A stretch of 8,503 bases of DNA from an uncultured Bacilli bacterium (lineage in GTDB: Bacteria > Bacillota_I > Bacilli_A > RF39 > UBA660), in assembly GCA_947628245.1 (NCBI GenBank), contig CANQZH010000043.1, positions 1 through 8,503 of the forward strand, written 5' to 3'. The notes under the pieces were generated by a model. That model saw only the letters and a list, made by a program, of their open reading frames with translations. It did no database searches and was not told where the DNA came from. The position numbers and the translations under genes are program-made. Below are positions 1 through 6,097 of the stretch, piece after piece (the first letter of the stretch is position 1; each line of letters starts with the position of its first letter).

Positions 1-2477
1 ATTCTTAAAATTGGTTCAGCAAGTAATAATTTATCAGTTTTAGATAACTCTTCTTGACTTAATAATTTAACTTTATCAATAACATCTTCATTAAAATCTT
101 TTTGAATACTATTTAAAATACTTTTTAAATCATTTTTATTACTTAAATCATCAGCTTTAATAATAAAACGATAATCTCTAACAAATTCTTGTTCTTCAAT
201 AGTTAAAGTAGTTAAGTCAAAATTTTCATCAATAACGGCTCTTAAAAAAGAATCTTTAGGAAACATAAAAAAGTTCATAAATAACGTTGATAGCCATTCT
301 TGATAAACGGTATTTTTATTAAAATATTTTAATAAATAAGGTTTAACATCTTCATACATATGCGGATAACGATTAAGTAATTTCATTAAAATATAAAATT
401 TTAAATCATCAGTAATATCTAAATTAGTAACATTTAAATTATCTTCAACTAAAATAAAAGTTGGATATGATTCATAAAATTTAACAATATTATCTTGTTT
501 TGTAATCTTAGAATAATATTCATTATCAATTTTATCTAAATAAAAATAAGTAATTGATAATAATTTATTTTGTTTTAAAGTTTCAATAATCTTTTCATAA
601 AACTCTTTATCTATATCTACTAAATAATTCATAATAATATTAAAATGTTTTCTAAAATAGAAAAATTCATTATTATTAGTTAAATCTTCTAATTCATCTT
701 TCTTATATTTTTCTAAAATATTTCTAATATAATCAATCATTTCTTTTAAAATAATTTTCTTATCAATACCATAAATATATTTACCAAAAAATTTAACCAT
801 TGGATATTCATTTTTTTGTTCAATATGATAAATTATATTTTTTTCAATTAATTCTTTTAAATTACTAAATTCATCAGGATATAAATAATATAAATATTCA
901 TATTCATTAAAACCTTTTAAAGAACAATAAATTAATAAATCTTCTCGATTAAAATATTGATGATATTCTTCTAAGATATTTTTCTTTCTTACATCTCTTA
1001 AAATTTCTTTATATATATCTTTATTAGACTTATTCATTTGCCAAACTATATCAGAAACATAAAAAACTTTATTCTTCCATTCATAAGAAGTTAAATCACA
1101 TAAAATTTGAAGTCCAGGACAAATTGTAAAAGAATCAACAAAATCTAAAATTTGAATTTTAATTAAACCATAACTTGTCTTTAAATAGAAATTACCTTTA
1201 TCATAATCAAGTTTCCCAGTTATTTTAGTATTATATATTTGATAATCTTCTGATTTATAATTTAACAGTTCCATAAAATCATCTAAAGAAATTAAATATT
1301 TTAAAATACTATTAAAATAAATTCGAAATAAAGCATCAGTTCCCATCTCACAATTATTAATAAATATTTTAACTTCACTTTTTAAAGTATCAGCTTCTTT
1401 AGCTAAATAATTTTTAATATCCTCATTTAAATCAAAATTAAGATAATCATCATACTCTCTTTCAATTAACTCACCATTAAAATACATTGGAATTACTTCT
1501 ACATTTTTACCTAAATATTCATTTTTATTTTCAAAAACATTTTGCTTATTATTAATAACAAAATTAGCTAAATATTCCTTAGGATTACGATAAAACTTTC
1601 TAAAAGTTTGAAGTTCATAATAAAATAGACGATACTCTTCATCTTTAGCTAATTGTTGTTTACTAATTATTTCTTTGAAATCAAGAGGAATATGTAAAAC
1701 AAAATCATTATCCCAAGTCATAATCCGACATTTAGTAATAATTAATTCAATAAATTTAGCAAAATTAATATTATTTTTTAAATATTTAAACCAAGCATAT
1801 AACCCATTTAATTCATTTTCATAATTAAGCATAAAAGCTAAGCTTTTAGCATAATAAGAAATATCTAAATCTTCAACCATAGTAAAAATTTCTTTATTAG
1901 TTAAATGTAAAATAGAAGATAAATAACTTAAACTTTTAGTCGAATTAGCAAAATCAAACATATTTTCATAATCTTTACTTTGATATAATTTTAAAATAAT
2001 TTTTTCAATTCTTCTTTTAGCTTCATTATTACTTTTTAAATCAGCCATTACTAAGCGTTTAGTATTTTTAACAATTATATGATAATGTTCTAAACAATAC
2101 TCCACATAATCTAAATATAAAGCGTGTTCTTCTTCGTTAATTAAAACATCATAAATAAGATCATCATATAAAGAAACATCAATTAAATGTTTTTTAAAAT
2201 AAGCGTTTTGATAATCTTTGCCTAATAAATACAAGCTCATTACAACATCTTTGTTAAACTCATTAAGATGACTAAATAAAACATCTTTAATTGCATCTTT
2301 AATTCTCGCATCAACATTTTGATATATCTTTAAGGCTAAAGTAAAATTATTTTCACAATAATAATTAAATAATTCTTTAGTTATATCTAAATTTTTAGAA
2401 GTTTTAAAAGATTTAATAATTTGTTCTTCATTTAATTTATTTAATTTTTCAATTAATTTTAAAACGTCATTATTCAT
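1..2477 (-). CDS. Large unrecognised soluble protein, 3' end beyond window
   Basis: An uninterrupted minus-strand reading frame runs from ATG at 2477 to the left edge, giving about 825 residues with no stop; the C-terminus is outside the window. The protein starts MNNDVLKLIEKLNKLNEEQ. The start is supported by GGTGAT three bases upstream and a consensus promoter at 2501-2529. I do not recognise the family. The sequence is rich in Lys, Asn, Tyr, Leu and acidic residues and looks mostly helical, with no signal peptide or membrane segment. A more beta-like stretch lies near residues 425-455 (it includes GNFYLKTSYGLIKIQILDF). I see no Walker, HEPN, nuclease or protease motif. Short helix pairs such as FTLALKIYQNVD suggest an alpha-solenoid or scaffold, but that is inference. 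It could be a lineage-specific hypothetical or a sensor/scaffold of an accessory system. That it is a real gene is nearly certain; the function is unknown. Confidence 0.85.
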   Translation of the reverse strand, partial: MNNDVLKLIEKLNKLNEEQIIKSFKTSKNLDITKELFNYYCENNFTLALKIYQNVDARIKDAIKDVLFSHLNEFNKDVVMSLYLLGKDYQNAYFKKHLIDVSLYDDLIYDVLINEEEHALYLDYVEYCLEHYHIIVKNTKRLVMADLKSNNEAKRRIEKIILKLYQSKDYENMFDFANSTKSLSYLSSILHLTNKEIFTMVEDLDISYYAKSLAFMLNYENELNGLYAWFKYLKNNINFAKFIELIITKCRIMTWDNDFVLHIPLDFKEIISKQQLAKDEEYRLFYYELQTFRKFYRNPKEYLANFVINNKQNVFENKNEYLGKNVEVIPMYFNGELIEREYDDYLNFDLNEDIKNYLAKEADTLKSEVKIFINNCEMGTDALFRIYFNSILKYLISLDDFMELLNYKSEDYQIYNTKITGKLDYDKGNFYLKTSYGLIKIQILDFVDSFTICPGLQILCDLTSYEWKNKVFYVSDIVWQMNKSNKDIYKEILRDVRKKNILEEYHQYFNREDLLIYCSLKGFNEYEYLYYLYPDEFSNLKELIEKNIIYHIEQKNEYPMVKFFGKYIYGIDKKIILKEMIDYIRNILEKYKKDELEDLTNNNEFFYFRKHFNIIMNYLVDIDKEFYEKIIETLKQNKLLSITYFYLDKIDNEYYSKITKQDNIVKFYESYPTFILVEDNLNVTNLDITDDLKFYILMKLLNRYPHMYEDVKPYLLKYFNKNTVYQEWLSTLFMNFFMFPKDSFLRAVIDENFDLTTLTIEEQEFVRDYRFIIKADDLSNKNDLKSILNSIQKDFNEDVIDKVKLLSQEELSKTDKLLLAEPILR

Positions 2478-2500
2478 CAAATCACCACAATCTTATAATA

Positions 2501-2529
2501 ATTATAATTATTTTTCTTGAGATAGTCAA
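2501..2529 (-). promoter_or_regulatory. Sigma-A-type promoter of the large minus-strand gene
   Basis: On the minus strand TTGACT (2529-2524) is followed by a 17-base spacer and a perfect TATAAT (2506-2501). The predicted transcription start near 2494 leaves a leader of about 17 bases that carries the GGTGAT ribosome site before ATG 2477. The arrangement closely resembles the promoter at 5500-5528. Confidence 0.75.
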
Positions 2530-2550
2530 TTTTATTAAAAACATTAAAAA

Positions 2551-2725
2551 TTCAAAAATATACGCATATGTTACAAAAATAATTTGCAGCCGAGTTAAAT
2601 GTAACTATGTAAACTATATGTTGTTGAAAATAAGTAGAACAACACCTGATTACGAGATGTTAGTTAAAATAGCAAACTATTTTAGAGTTTCAGTTAATAG
2701 CTTTCTTCTTTTTAGATATCTATAG
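2551..2725 (+). pseudogene. Decayed XRE-family HTH repressor
   Basis: Pieces of a Cro/C1-type HTH protein appear in order in three plus-strand frames. The first, at 2551-2586, reads FKNIRICYKNNL, like the usual XRE N-terminus. The second, at 2571-2606, reads LQK-stop-FAAELNVT, like the canonical LTQKxLAAELNVT helix-turn-helix. The third, at 2618-2725, reads MLLKISRTTPDYEMLVKIAN then YFRVSVNSFLLFRYL and a stop, like the conserved TTPDYExLxKIAxYFxVSV third part. Frameshifts and stops (at 2580, 2610, 2625 and 2631 in the middle frame) rule out a full product. It faces the MazF-like gene downstream, so it may once have regulated that module. Only the last fragment could still be translated, and it lacks the recognition helix. 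The rest of the 390-base gap from 2478 to 2868 holds only promoter elements. Confidence 0.7.
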
Positions 2726-2763
2726 AATTATTTAACCAAACAACCCTATTTATTTTTACATAC

Positions 2764-2775
2764 TGTTAAGTAACA
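2764..2775. promoter_or_regulatory. Candidate operator palindrome before toxin promoter
   Basis: The sequence TGTTA-AG-TAACA is a perfect inverted repeat with 5-base arms, one base upstream of the -35 box at 2777. Its position suits a regulator site, perhaps for the lost XRE protein. In DNA this AT-rich such a short palindrome can arise by chance. Confidence 0.3.
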
Positions 2776-2776
2776 T

Positions 2777-2804
2777 TTGACAATTAAAATTAATGAGATA
2801 AAAT
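2777..2804 (+). promoter_or_regulatory. Promoter of the MazF-like gene
   Basis: A perfect TTGACA (2777-2782) is followed by a 16-base spacer and TAAAAT (2799-2804). Transcription would start near 2811, leaving a leader of about 58 bases before ATG 2869. Confidence 0.65.
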
Positions 2805-2868
2805 ATATACAACATTTGGTTTATTAGACAATCCAATGATTATATTAAAGAATTATTGAAAGAAAGTG

Positions 2869-3282
2869 ATGAAAATGTGTAAATTAGGAGATATTATAGT
2901 AGTTAAAGAGTTTAAAGACCAAAATGGTATAACTGTTCCAAAACATTCTTTCGTAGTTATAAATGATGAACCAGACTATATTGAAGGTTTTGAATATGAT
3001 TTTGTTTCCAATATTATGTGTAGTTTTCACGATGAAAAACAAAAAAAGCATAAACTTAGTATAGAAGGAAATTTGGAAATAAAACCAGAACGAATTCACG
3101 GGCAAAATATAAATTCTAAAGGCGGTTACATAAGAGCAGATGAATTATTTTATTTTAGTAAAAAGAAAATTGAATACAAAGTTATAGCACATATGGATGA
3201 TGAATTACTAGATGAACTTGTACAATTAATTATAAAACTTCACGATAAAAATAAAGAACGAAATGTTATTACTAATTTATAA
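2869..3282 (+). CDS. MazF/PemK-like toxin-family protein
   Basis: The product has 137 residues. The order of conserved blocks matches MazF/PemK-like SH3-barrel proteins: an N-terminal MKMCKLGDIIVVKEF strand (compare GD-V/I-V in MazF), then KHSFVVIND at the position of the RPxLVI strand. Next comes a central DFVSNIMCSF block, then GGYIRADELFYFSKKKIEY where MazF has its 'V-x2-D-Q-I-R-T' strand. It ends in a helix (DDELLDELVQLIIKL) as in MazF. Known members cut mRNA at short motifs, but the catalytic Arg/Ser-Thr pair cannot be assigned by eye. I chose ATG 2869 because family proteins begin just before the GD motif; GTG 2866 and ATG 2875 are alternatives, and the ribosome site (GAAAG) is weak. 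No classical antitoxin precedes it; a small ORF with its own promoters follows 101 bases later. It could also be a non-toxic PemK-like accessory protein. Confidence 0.65.
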   Translation: MKMCKLGDIIVVKEFKDQNGITVPKHSFVVINDEPDYIEGFEYDFVSNIMCSFHDEKQKKHKLSIEGNLEIKPERIHGQNINSKGGYIRADELFYFSKKKIEYKVIAHMDDELLDELVQLIIKLHDKNKERNVITNL

Positions 3283-3283
3283 T

Positions 3284-3312
3284 TTGACAAACTTCTTACA
3301 ATTTGTTAGTAT
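3284..3312 (+). promoter_or_regulatory. Upstream promoter of the 54-residue ORF
   Basis: TTGACA (3284-3289), a 17-base spacer and TAGTAT (3307-3312) begin directly after the stop of the MazF-like gene. The spacer region contains an ACAAA...TTTGT inverted repeat (3287-3306). Confidence 0.5.
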
Positions 3313-3328
3313 AAATCTCAATTTCTTG

Positions 3329-3357
3329 TTGTTACATTCAATTTTTTTGGATATAAT
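3329..3357 (+). promoter_or_regulatory. Proximal promoter of the 54-residue ORF
   Basis: TTGTTA (3329-3334), a 17-base spacer and a perfect TATAAT (3352-3357) place the transcript start near 3364, seven bases before the GGAGG at 3371. Two promoters in 75 bases imply that this ORF is made separately from, and perhaps in excess of, the MazF-like protein. Confidence 0.6.
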
Positions 3358-3383
3358 AATATTAAAATAAGGAGGTTATTGAT

Positions 3384-3548
3384 ATGGGAAAAAAAGATAT
3401 TACTAAATTTCCTAAAGGTTTTTTTCAATTAAAAAGACCTACAATAACTACCAGTGAGGCTTTAAAAGATGTAATTCCATTTGAATGGAAAGAAAGTAAA
3501 GGAAATAATAAAAAACAAATTACGAAGTTAGTAAAGAAAAAGGGCTAA
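3384..3548 (+). CDS. Small 54-residue protein, possible antitoxin or partner
   Basis: ATG 3384 is preceded by GGAGG (3371-3375) with an 8-base spacer, one of the best ribosome sites in the window, and the frame ends at TAA 3546-3548. The product is basic. It has an N-terminal FPKGFFQLKRPTITTSEAL segment, a DVIPFEW block and a Lys-rich C-terminus. I do not recognise it firmly as a named antitoxin family. The case for a partner role rests on being next to and in the same orientation as the MazF-like gene and on two promoters of its own; unusually, the toxin-like gene comes first. It has no membrane segment and no evident DNA-binding motif. A different frame overlaps its last 12 codons and stays open to 3646 (see findings). 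The ribosome site makes a real translated gene likely; the role is inferred. Confidence 0.6.
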   Translation: MGKKDITKFPKGFFQLKRPTITTSEALKDVIPFEWKESKGNNKKQITKLVKKKG

Positions 3549-3577
3549 CTTTTACAAGAGCAGAAATACTTTTTACG

Positions 3578-3597
3578 GTATTGTTTAAATACAATAC
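3578..3597 (+). repeat. Hairpin after the 54-residue ORF
   Basis: GTATTGT-TTAAAT-ACAATAC is a perfect inverted repeat with 7-base arms and a 6-base loop, 30 bases after the stop. It is AT-rich and has no U tract, so it is at best a weak terminator or an RNA-stabilising hairpin. Confidence 0.35.
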
Positions 3598-3605
3598 TAT
3601 GACAA

Positions 3606-3664
3606 GTGCTGTTAGGCATTCTACAAAGGGGCTGTTGGGAAATTAAATAATTAATTTCTTGACA
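3606..3664. mobile_element. Possible solo insertion-sequence end
   Basis: GGGGCTGTTGGGAAATT (from 3629) looks like the terminal repeat style of some IS1182-like elements, which begin or end in GGGGCTGT. The -35-like TTGACA at 3659-3664 would also be usual near an IS end. A matching inverted copy (CCCAACAGCCCC) is not in the window and no transposase is seen, so it would be a remnant or a chance match. A short direct repeat, GCTGTT(A/G)GG at 3608 and 3631, lies inside. This is recall of a motif style and not a database match. Confidence 0.2.
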
Positions 3665-3679
3665 GTTTCTTTTTGCTTT

Positions 3680-3705
3680 AAAAAAACTACTTGCACAAGC
3701 AAGTA
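3680..3705 (-). terminator. Second rho-independent terminator of the murG operon
   Basis: On the minus strand TACTTGC-TTGT-GCAAGTA forms a 7-bp stem with a 4-base loop (3705-3688), followed one base later by seven U (3686-3680). It lies about 80 bases beyond the HEPN-NACHT stop and backs up the terminator at 3762-3787. Confidence 0.75.
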
Positions 3706-3761
3706 AGACTATAAGAAAAACTCACATACACAAACAAGAAATTTTTTTAAGTATTAATTAT

Positions 3762-3787
3762 AAAAAAAGGCAAGTCATTTCCTTACC
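3762..3787 (-). terminator. Primary terminator of the murG/HEPN-NACHT operon
   Basis: On the minus strand GGTAAG pairs with CTTGCC (one G-U pair) across a 7-base loop and runs directly into seven U (3768-3762). The 5' arm includes the TAA stop of the HEPN-NACHT gene, so termination occurs right at the end of the reading frame. Confidence 0.75.
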
Positions 3788-5483
3788 AACTAACCTCTTC
3801 AACATTATCTTCATTATCTTTTTTAAATTGTCTAATTTGATAATTACTAAAACGATAATTATTAAAAGATACTTCTTCTAAAATTCCTAATTCTTGTAAT
3901 AAATCAATAACTCTATCTGAATTTTCATTTGATAAATTTCTTTTATTAATTGCTTCACTTATAATATCTACTAAATAATCTCTTTGATAAATTTCTTGAT
4001 TTTGTTCCATAATAACCTTAATAAAATAAGTTAAATTTCTTGCTTCTGCAACATTCTTTTCTTTTACTTCTCTTTCAATAATTGCTAGTTTAAAAAATTC
4101 ATCAAATTCACTAGCATCTTTAGGAATATTTCCATCCATTCTAATTATTTGAATTAACTTATATAATCTAAAAGGTACTCTAACTAATTCTTTTAAATTA
4201 TCATCATTAAAAATATGTTCTAAAATTAAAGAAGCTAAATCAGAATTATCAGTATTTTTTTCAACAAATAACTTAATTTTATCATCAGTTAATTTTTCAA
4301 TAATATATGGTTTAACATAATCAGTAACCGTTATCGTATTAATCTCCCGATCAGTTAAAATAACTTTAACTTTATCATAATTAACAATAAAATCATTTAA
4401 TTCTTTAACAATTTTTCTTCTTAAATCTTCATTAACAATTTCATTAATTCCATCAAAATAAGCATTAATATAACCATTAGTTAATAATTCTTTTAAAACA
4501 TCAATCTCACAATTTAAATGGTCTTTATTAGCCATAGCCTCCAATACAGAAGTATTTTCATCTAAATCTTTTAATGATACTAATACAGGAATTCGATTAT
4601 TAAATTCTTTAGCATCATTATAAACTAAATAATTAAGTGTACTAGTTTTTCCCATACCAGCATTACCAAGTAATTTAATTCGGCAATTATTATTTTTCTT
4701 AATCATATCTACTAAAGTAATAACTTGATTAGTCTTATCTTTTTCTTTACCATCTAATAAAATATATTCAAAAGAAGGACGTTCTTCATATTCTTTAATT
4801 TTTCTTTTCATATAATTTTGAGCATCAGTTTTATCTTGATAATTAACACGATTTAATTCTTTTTCTAAGTTCTTACGAAATTTACCAGCAACTTCTAAAT
4901 AAACAATTAATATTTCTTTTAAATATTCCCATTTTTGAGTTACGGATAAATCTCTATCCGCGTGTGAAACTTCATTTCTTAAATAATATAAACTAGCATA
5001 TATTTTCATCTCAGGCGTGAAAGATTGATTTTGAAAAGGATTCTTATAATTTTGTCTTAAATTATTATATTCTTCATTAGAAATAATTTCTAATTTTTTT
5101 AAAGCTTCAGGAATCGATAATGAATTCATCATTTGGCCATTTTTCTTAGCTTCTTTAATTGCTTCATTAGTCAAAGTTCCATTTAACCCATTAATAGCTT
5201 TATAATAATCAGCATCTTTTAAATAAATAAAAATCTCTAAAAACTGCGCTACTTTTTGAATTTTCTCTAAATTTAAACAATTAGGATTTCTAGCAATCTC
5301 ATTTAAATGATCTGCTATTGAATTTTTTAAATTAGCTAATCTTTCTAAATTTTCACTTATTCTTAAAGCAAGTTCTAAACAATGAATTTTATTTTCAACA
5401 TTACTAATAACATATTCATTTAACCGACCCTTATCACTACTAACTTCTTTTATAATAAATTTTTTAGTTTCTTCAGAAAACAT
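3783..5483 (-). CDS. HEPN-NACHT STAND NTPase, candidate defence effector
   Basis: The product has 566 residues from ATG 5483. The N-terminal ~210 residues are helical and contain LRNEVSHADRD, where RNEVSH (residues 169-174) fits the R-N-x3-H active motif of HEPN ribonucleases. A NACHT module follows: Walker A GNAGMGKT (273-280), Walker B AYFDGINE (341-348) with the NACHT-type acidic pattern, and sensor-like VILTDRE (374-380). The helical and winged-helix region (ELVRVPFRLYKLIQI near 433; NNYRFSNYQIRQF near 543) ends close to the stop. Known NACHT proteins oligomerise when triggered, and several bacterial ones block phage; an RNase effector switched on by ATP-driven assembly is inferred here. 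No long C-terminal sensor repeat is present, which is short for the class. I prefer ATG 5483 (GGTGG five bases upstream) to TTG 5495, which lies at the promoter's start point. The gene is last in the murG operon and has its own promoter. Confidence 0.85.
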   Translation of the reverse strand: MFSEETKKFIIKEVSSDKGRLNEYVISNVENKIHCLELALRISENLERLANLKNSIADHLNEIARNPNCLNLEKIQKVAQFLEIFIYLKDADYYKAINGLNGTLTNEAIKEAKKNGQMMNSLSIPEALKKLEIISNEEYNNLRQNYKNPFQNQSFTPEMKIYASLYYLRNEVSHADRDLSVTQKWEYLKEILIVYLEVAGKFRKNLEKELNRVNYQDKTDAQNYMKRKIKEYEERPSFEYILLDGKEKDKTNQVITLVDMIKKNNNCRIKLLGNAGMGKTSTLNYLVYNDAKEFNNRIPVLVSLKDLDENTSVLEAMANKDHLNCEIDVLKELLTNGYINAYFDGINEIVNEDLRRKIVKELNDFIVNYDKVKVILTDREINTITVTDYVKPYIIEKLTDDKIKLFVEKNTDNSDLASLILEHIFNDDNLKELVRVPFRLYKLIQIIRMDGNIPKDASEFDEFFKLAIIEREVKEKNVAEARNLTYFIKVIMEQNQEIYQRDYLVDIISEAINKRNLSNENSDRVIDLLQELGILEEVSFNNYRFSNYQIRQFKKDNEDNVEEVSW

Positions 5484-5499
5484 TTCTACCACCAATCTA

Positions 5500-5528
5500 A
5501 TTATAAAATTAAATATATTCTATGTCAA
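5500..5528 (-). promoter_or_regulatory. Perfect consensus promoter of the HEPN-NACHT gene
   Basis: On the minus strand TTGACA (5528-5523), a 17-base spacer and TATAAT (5505-5500) match the consensus at every position. It sits in the gap between the stop of the 188-residue gene (5531) and ATG 5483. The transcript would start near 5493, at the GGTGG ribosome site, giving a very short leader. Confidence 0.75.
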
Positions 5529-5530
5529 AA

Positions 5531-6097
5531 TTATTTTTTTCGTTCTAAAGTTAATGGTTTATCATCATCAACTATTTCAGTTACTTTATCAAACATCTTT
5601 TGACAAGTCTCTGTTTGGGCAAATAAAGCTCCAGCGGTAATTGCCCCAGTTAATATTAAAAGTTCAATAATCTTTCTTTTAATTTTTTTAATATTATAAT
5701 CATTTTTAGTTATCTTTTTTTCATCACTATTTATAAAAATTTGCCATTCATTCAAACTATCTTTTTCTTCAATTTTAGTTTTATATTTCTTTAAAAAAGT
5801 AAATAATTCCATTAATAAATAAGTTTTATCTTCTGGTATACAATCAATATAAGTATGTAACATTTCTGCTAAATCATAAGCATAATAAAAATCATCAGTT
5901 ATTACAATATCAGCATTTTTAACAATATTACCTTCATCTAATAAATTTTCTAATTCTTTTTTTAATTTTCTAAAAAATTTTAATCTTACTTGTTCATTTT
6001 TCCATTCATCACTATCTTCTAATTTTTTTTCATTTATTAAATATCTATCACATAATTCATAAAAATCTATACAAAATTTATATTGTTCCTTCTTCAC
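5531..6097 (-). CDS. 188-residue protein with one C-terminal membrane helix
   Basis: I do not recognise a family. Residues 1-138 are hydrophilic, charged and mostly helical (for example RLKFFRKLKKELENLLDEG and YYAYDLAEMLHTYID). A basic KKIKRK patch (137-142) precedes a single hydrophobic segment, IIELLILTGAITAGALFA (143-160), rich in small residues. An acidic tail of about 28 residues (VDDDK, then ERKK) follows. The positive-inside rule predicts a cytoplasmic N-domain and an outside tail. GTG 6097 is the start because GGGGAG (6111-6106) lies eight bases upstream; that site is inside murG, and the gene overlaps murG by 20 bases, so translation is probably coupled. It precedes the HEPN-NACHT gene by 47 bases. 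It may be a membrane-bound sensor, anchor or effector for that protein, which is inference from context. It could also be an unrelated cell-envelope protein. Confidence 0.75.
   Translation of the reverse strand: MKKEQYKFCIDFYELCDRYLINEKKLEDSDEWKNEQVRLKFFRKLKKELENLLDEGNIVKNADIVITDDFYYAYDLAEMLHTYIDCIPEDKTYLLMELFTFLKKYKTKIEEKDSLNEWQIFINSDEKKITKNDYNIKKIKRKIIELLILTGAITAGALFAQTETCQKMFDKVTEIVDDDKPLTLERKK

Noticed and set aside
2601..2640. Live short regulator starting at ATG 2618
   Set aside because: It would lack the recognition helix and has no ribosome site; the fragment fits a decayed gene better.
2884..3105. A 73-codon open frame on the minus strand inside the MazF-like gene
   Set aside because: It is fully antisense to a better-supported gene, has no ribosome site and gives a low-complexity Phe/Tyr/Asn-rich product.
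3287..3306. Terminator of the MazF-like gene formed by ACAAA...TTTGT
   Set aside because: The stem is five A-T-rich pairs with a 10-base loop and no U tract; it lies within a promoter.
5484..5495. Longer HEPN-NACHT start at TTG 5495
   Set aside because: The TTG overlaps the predicted transcript start and has no ribosome site, while ATG 5483 has GGTGG at good spacing.
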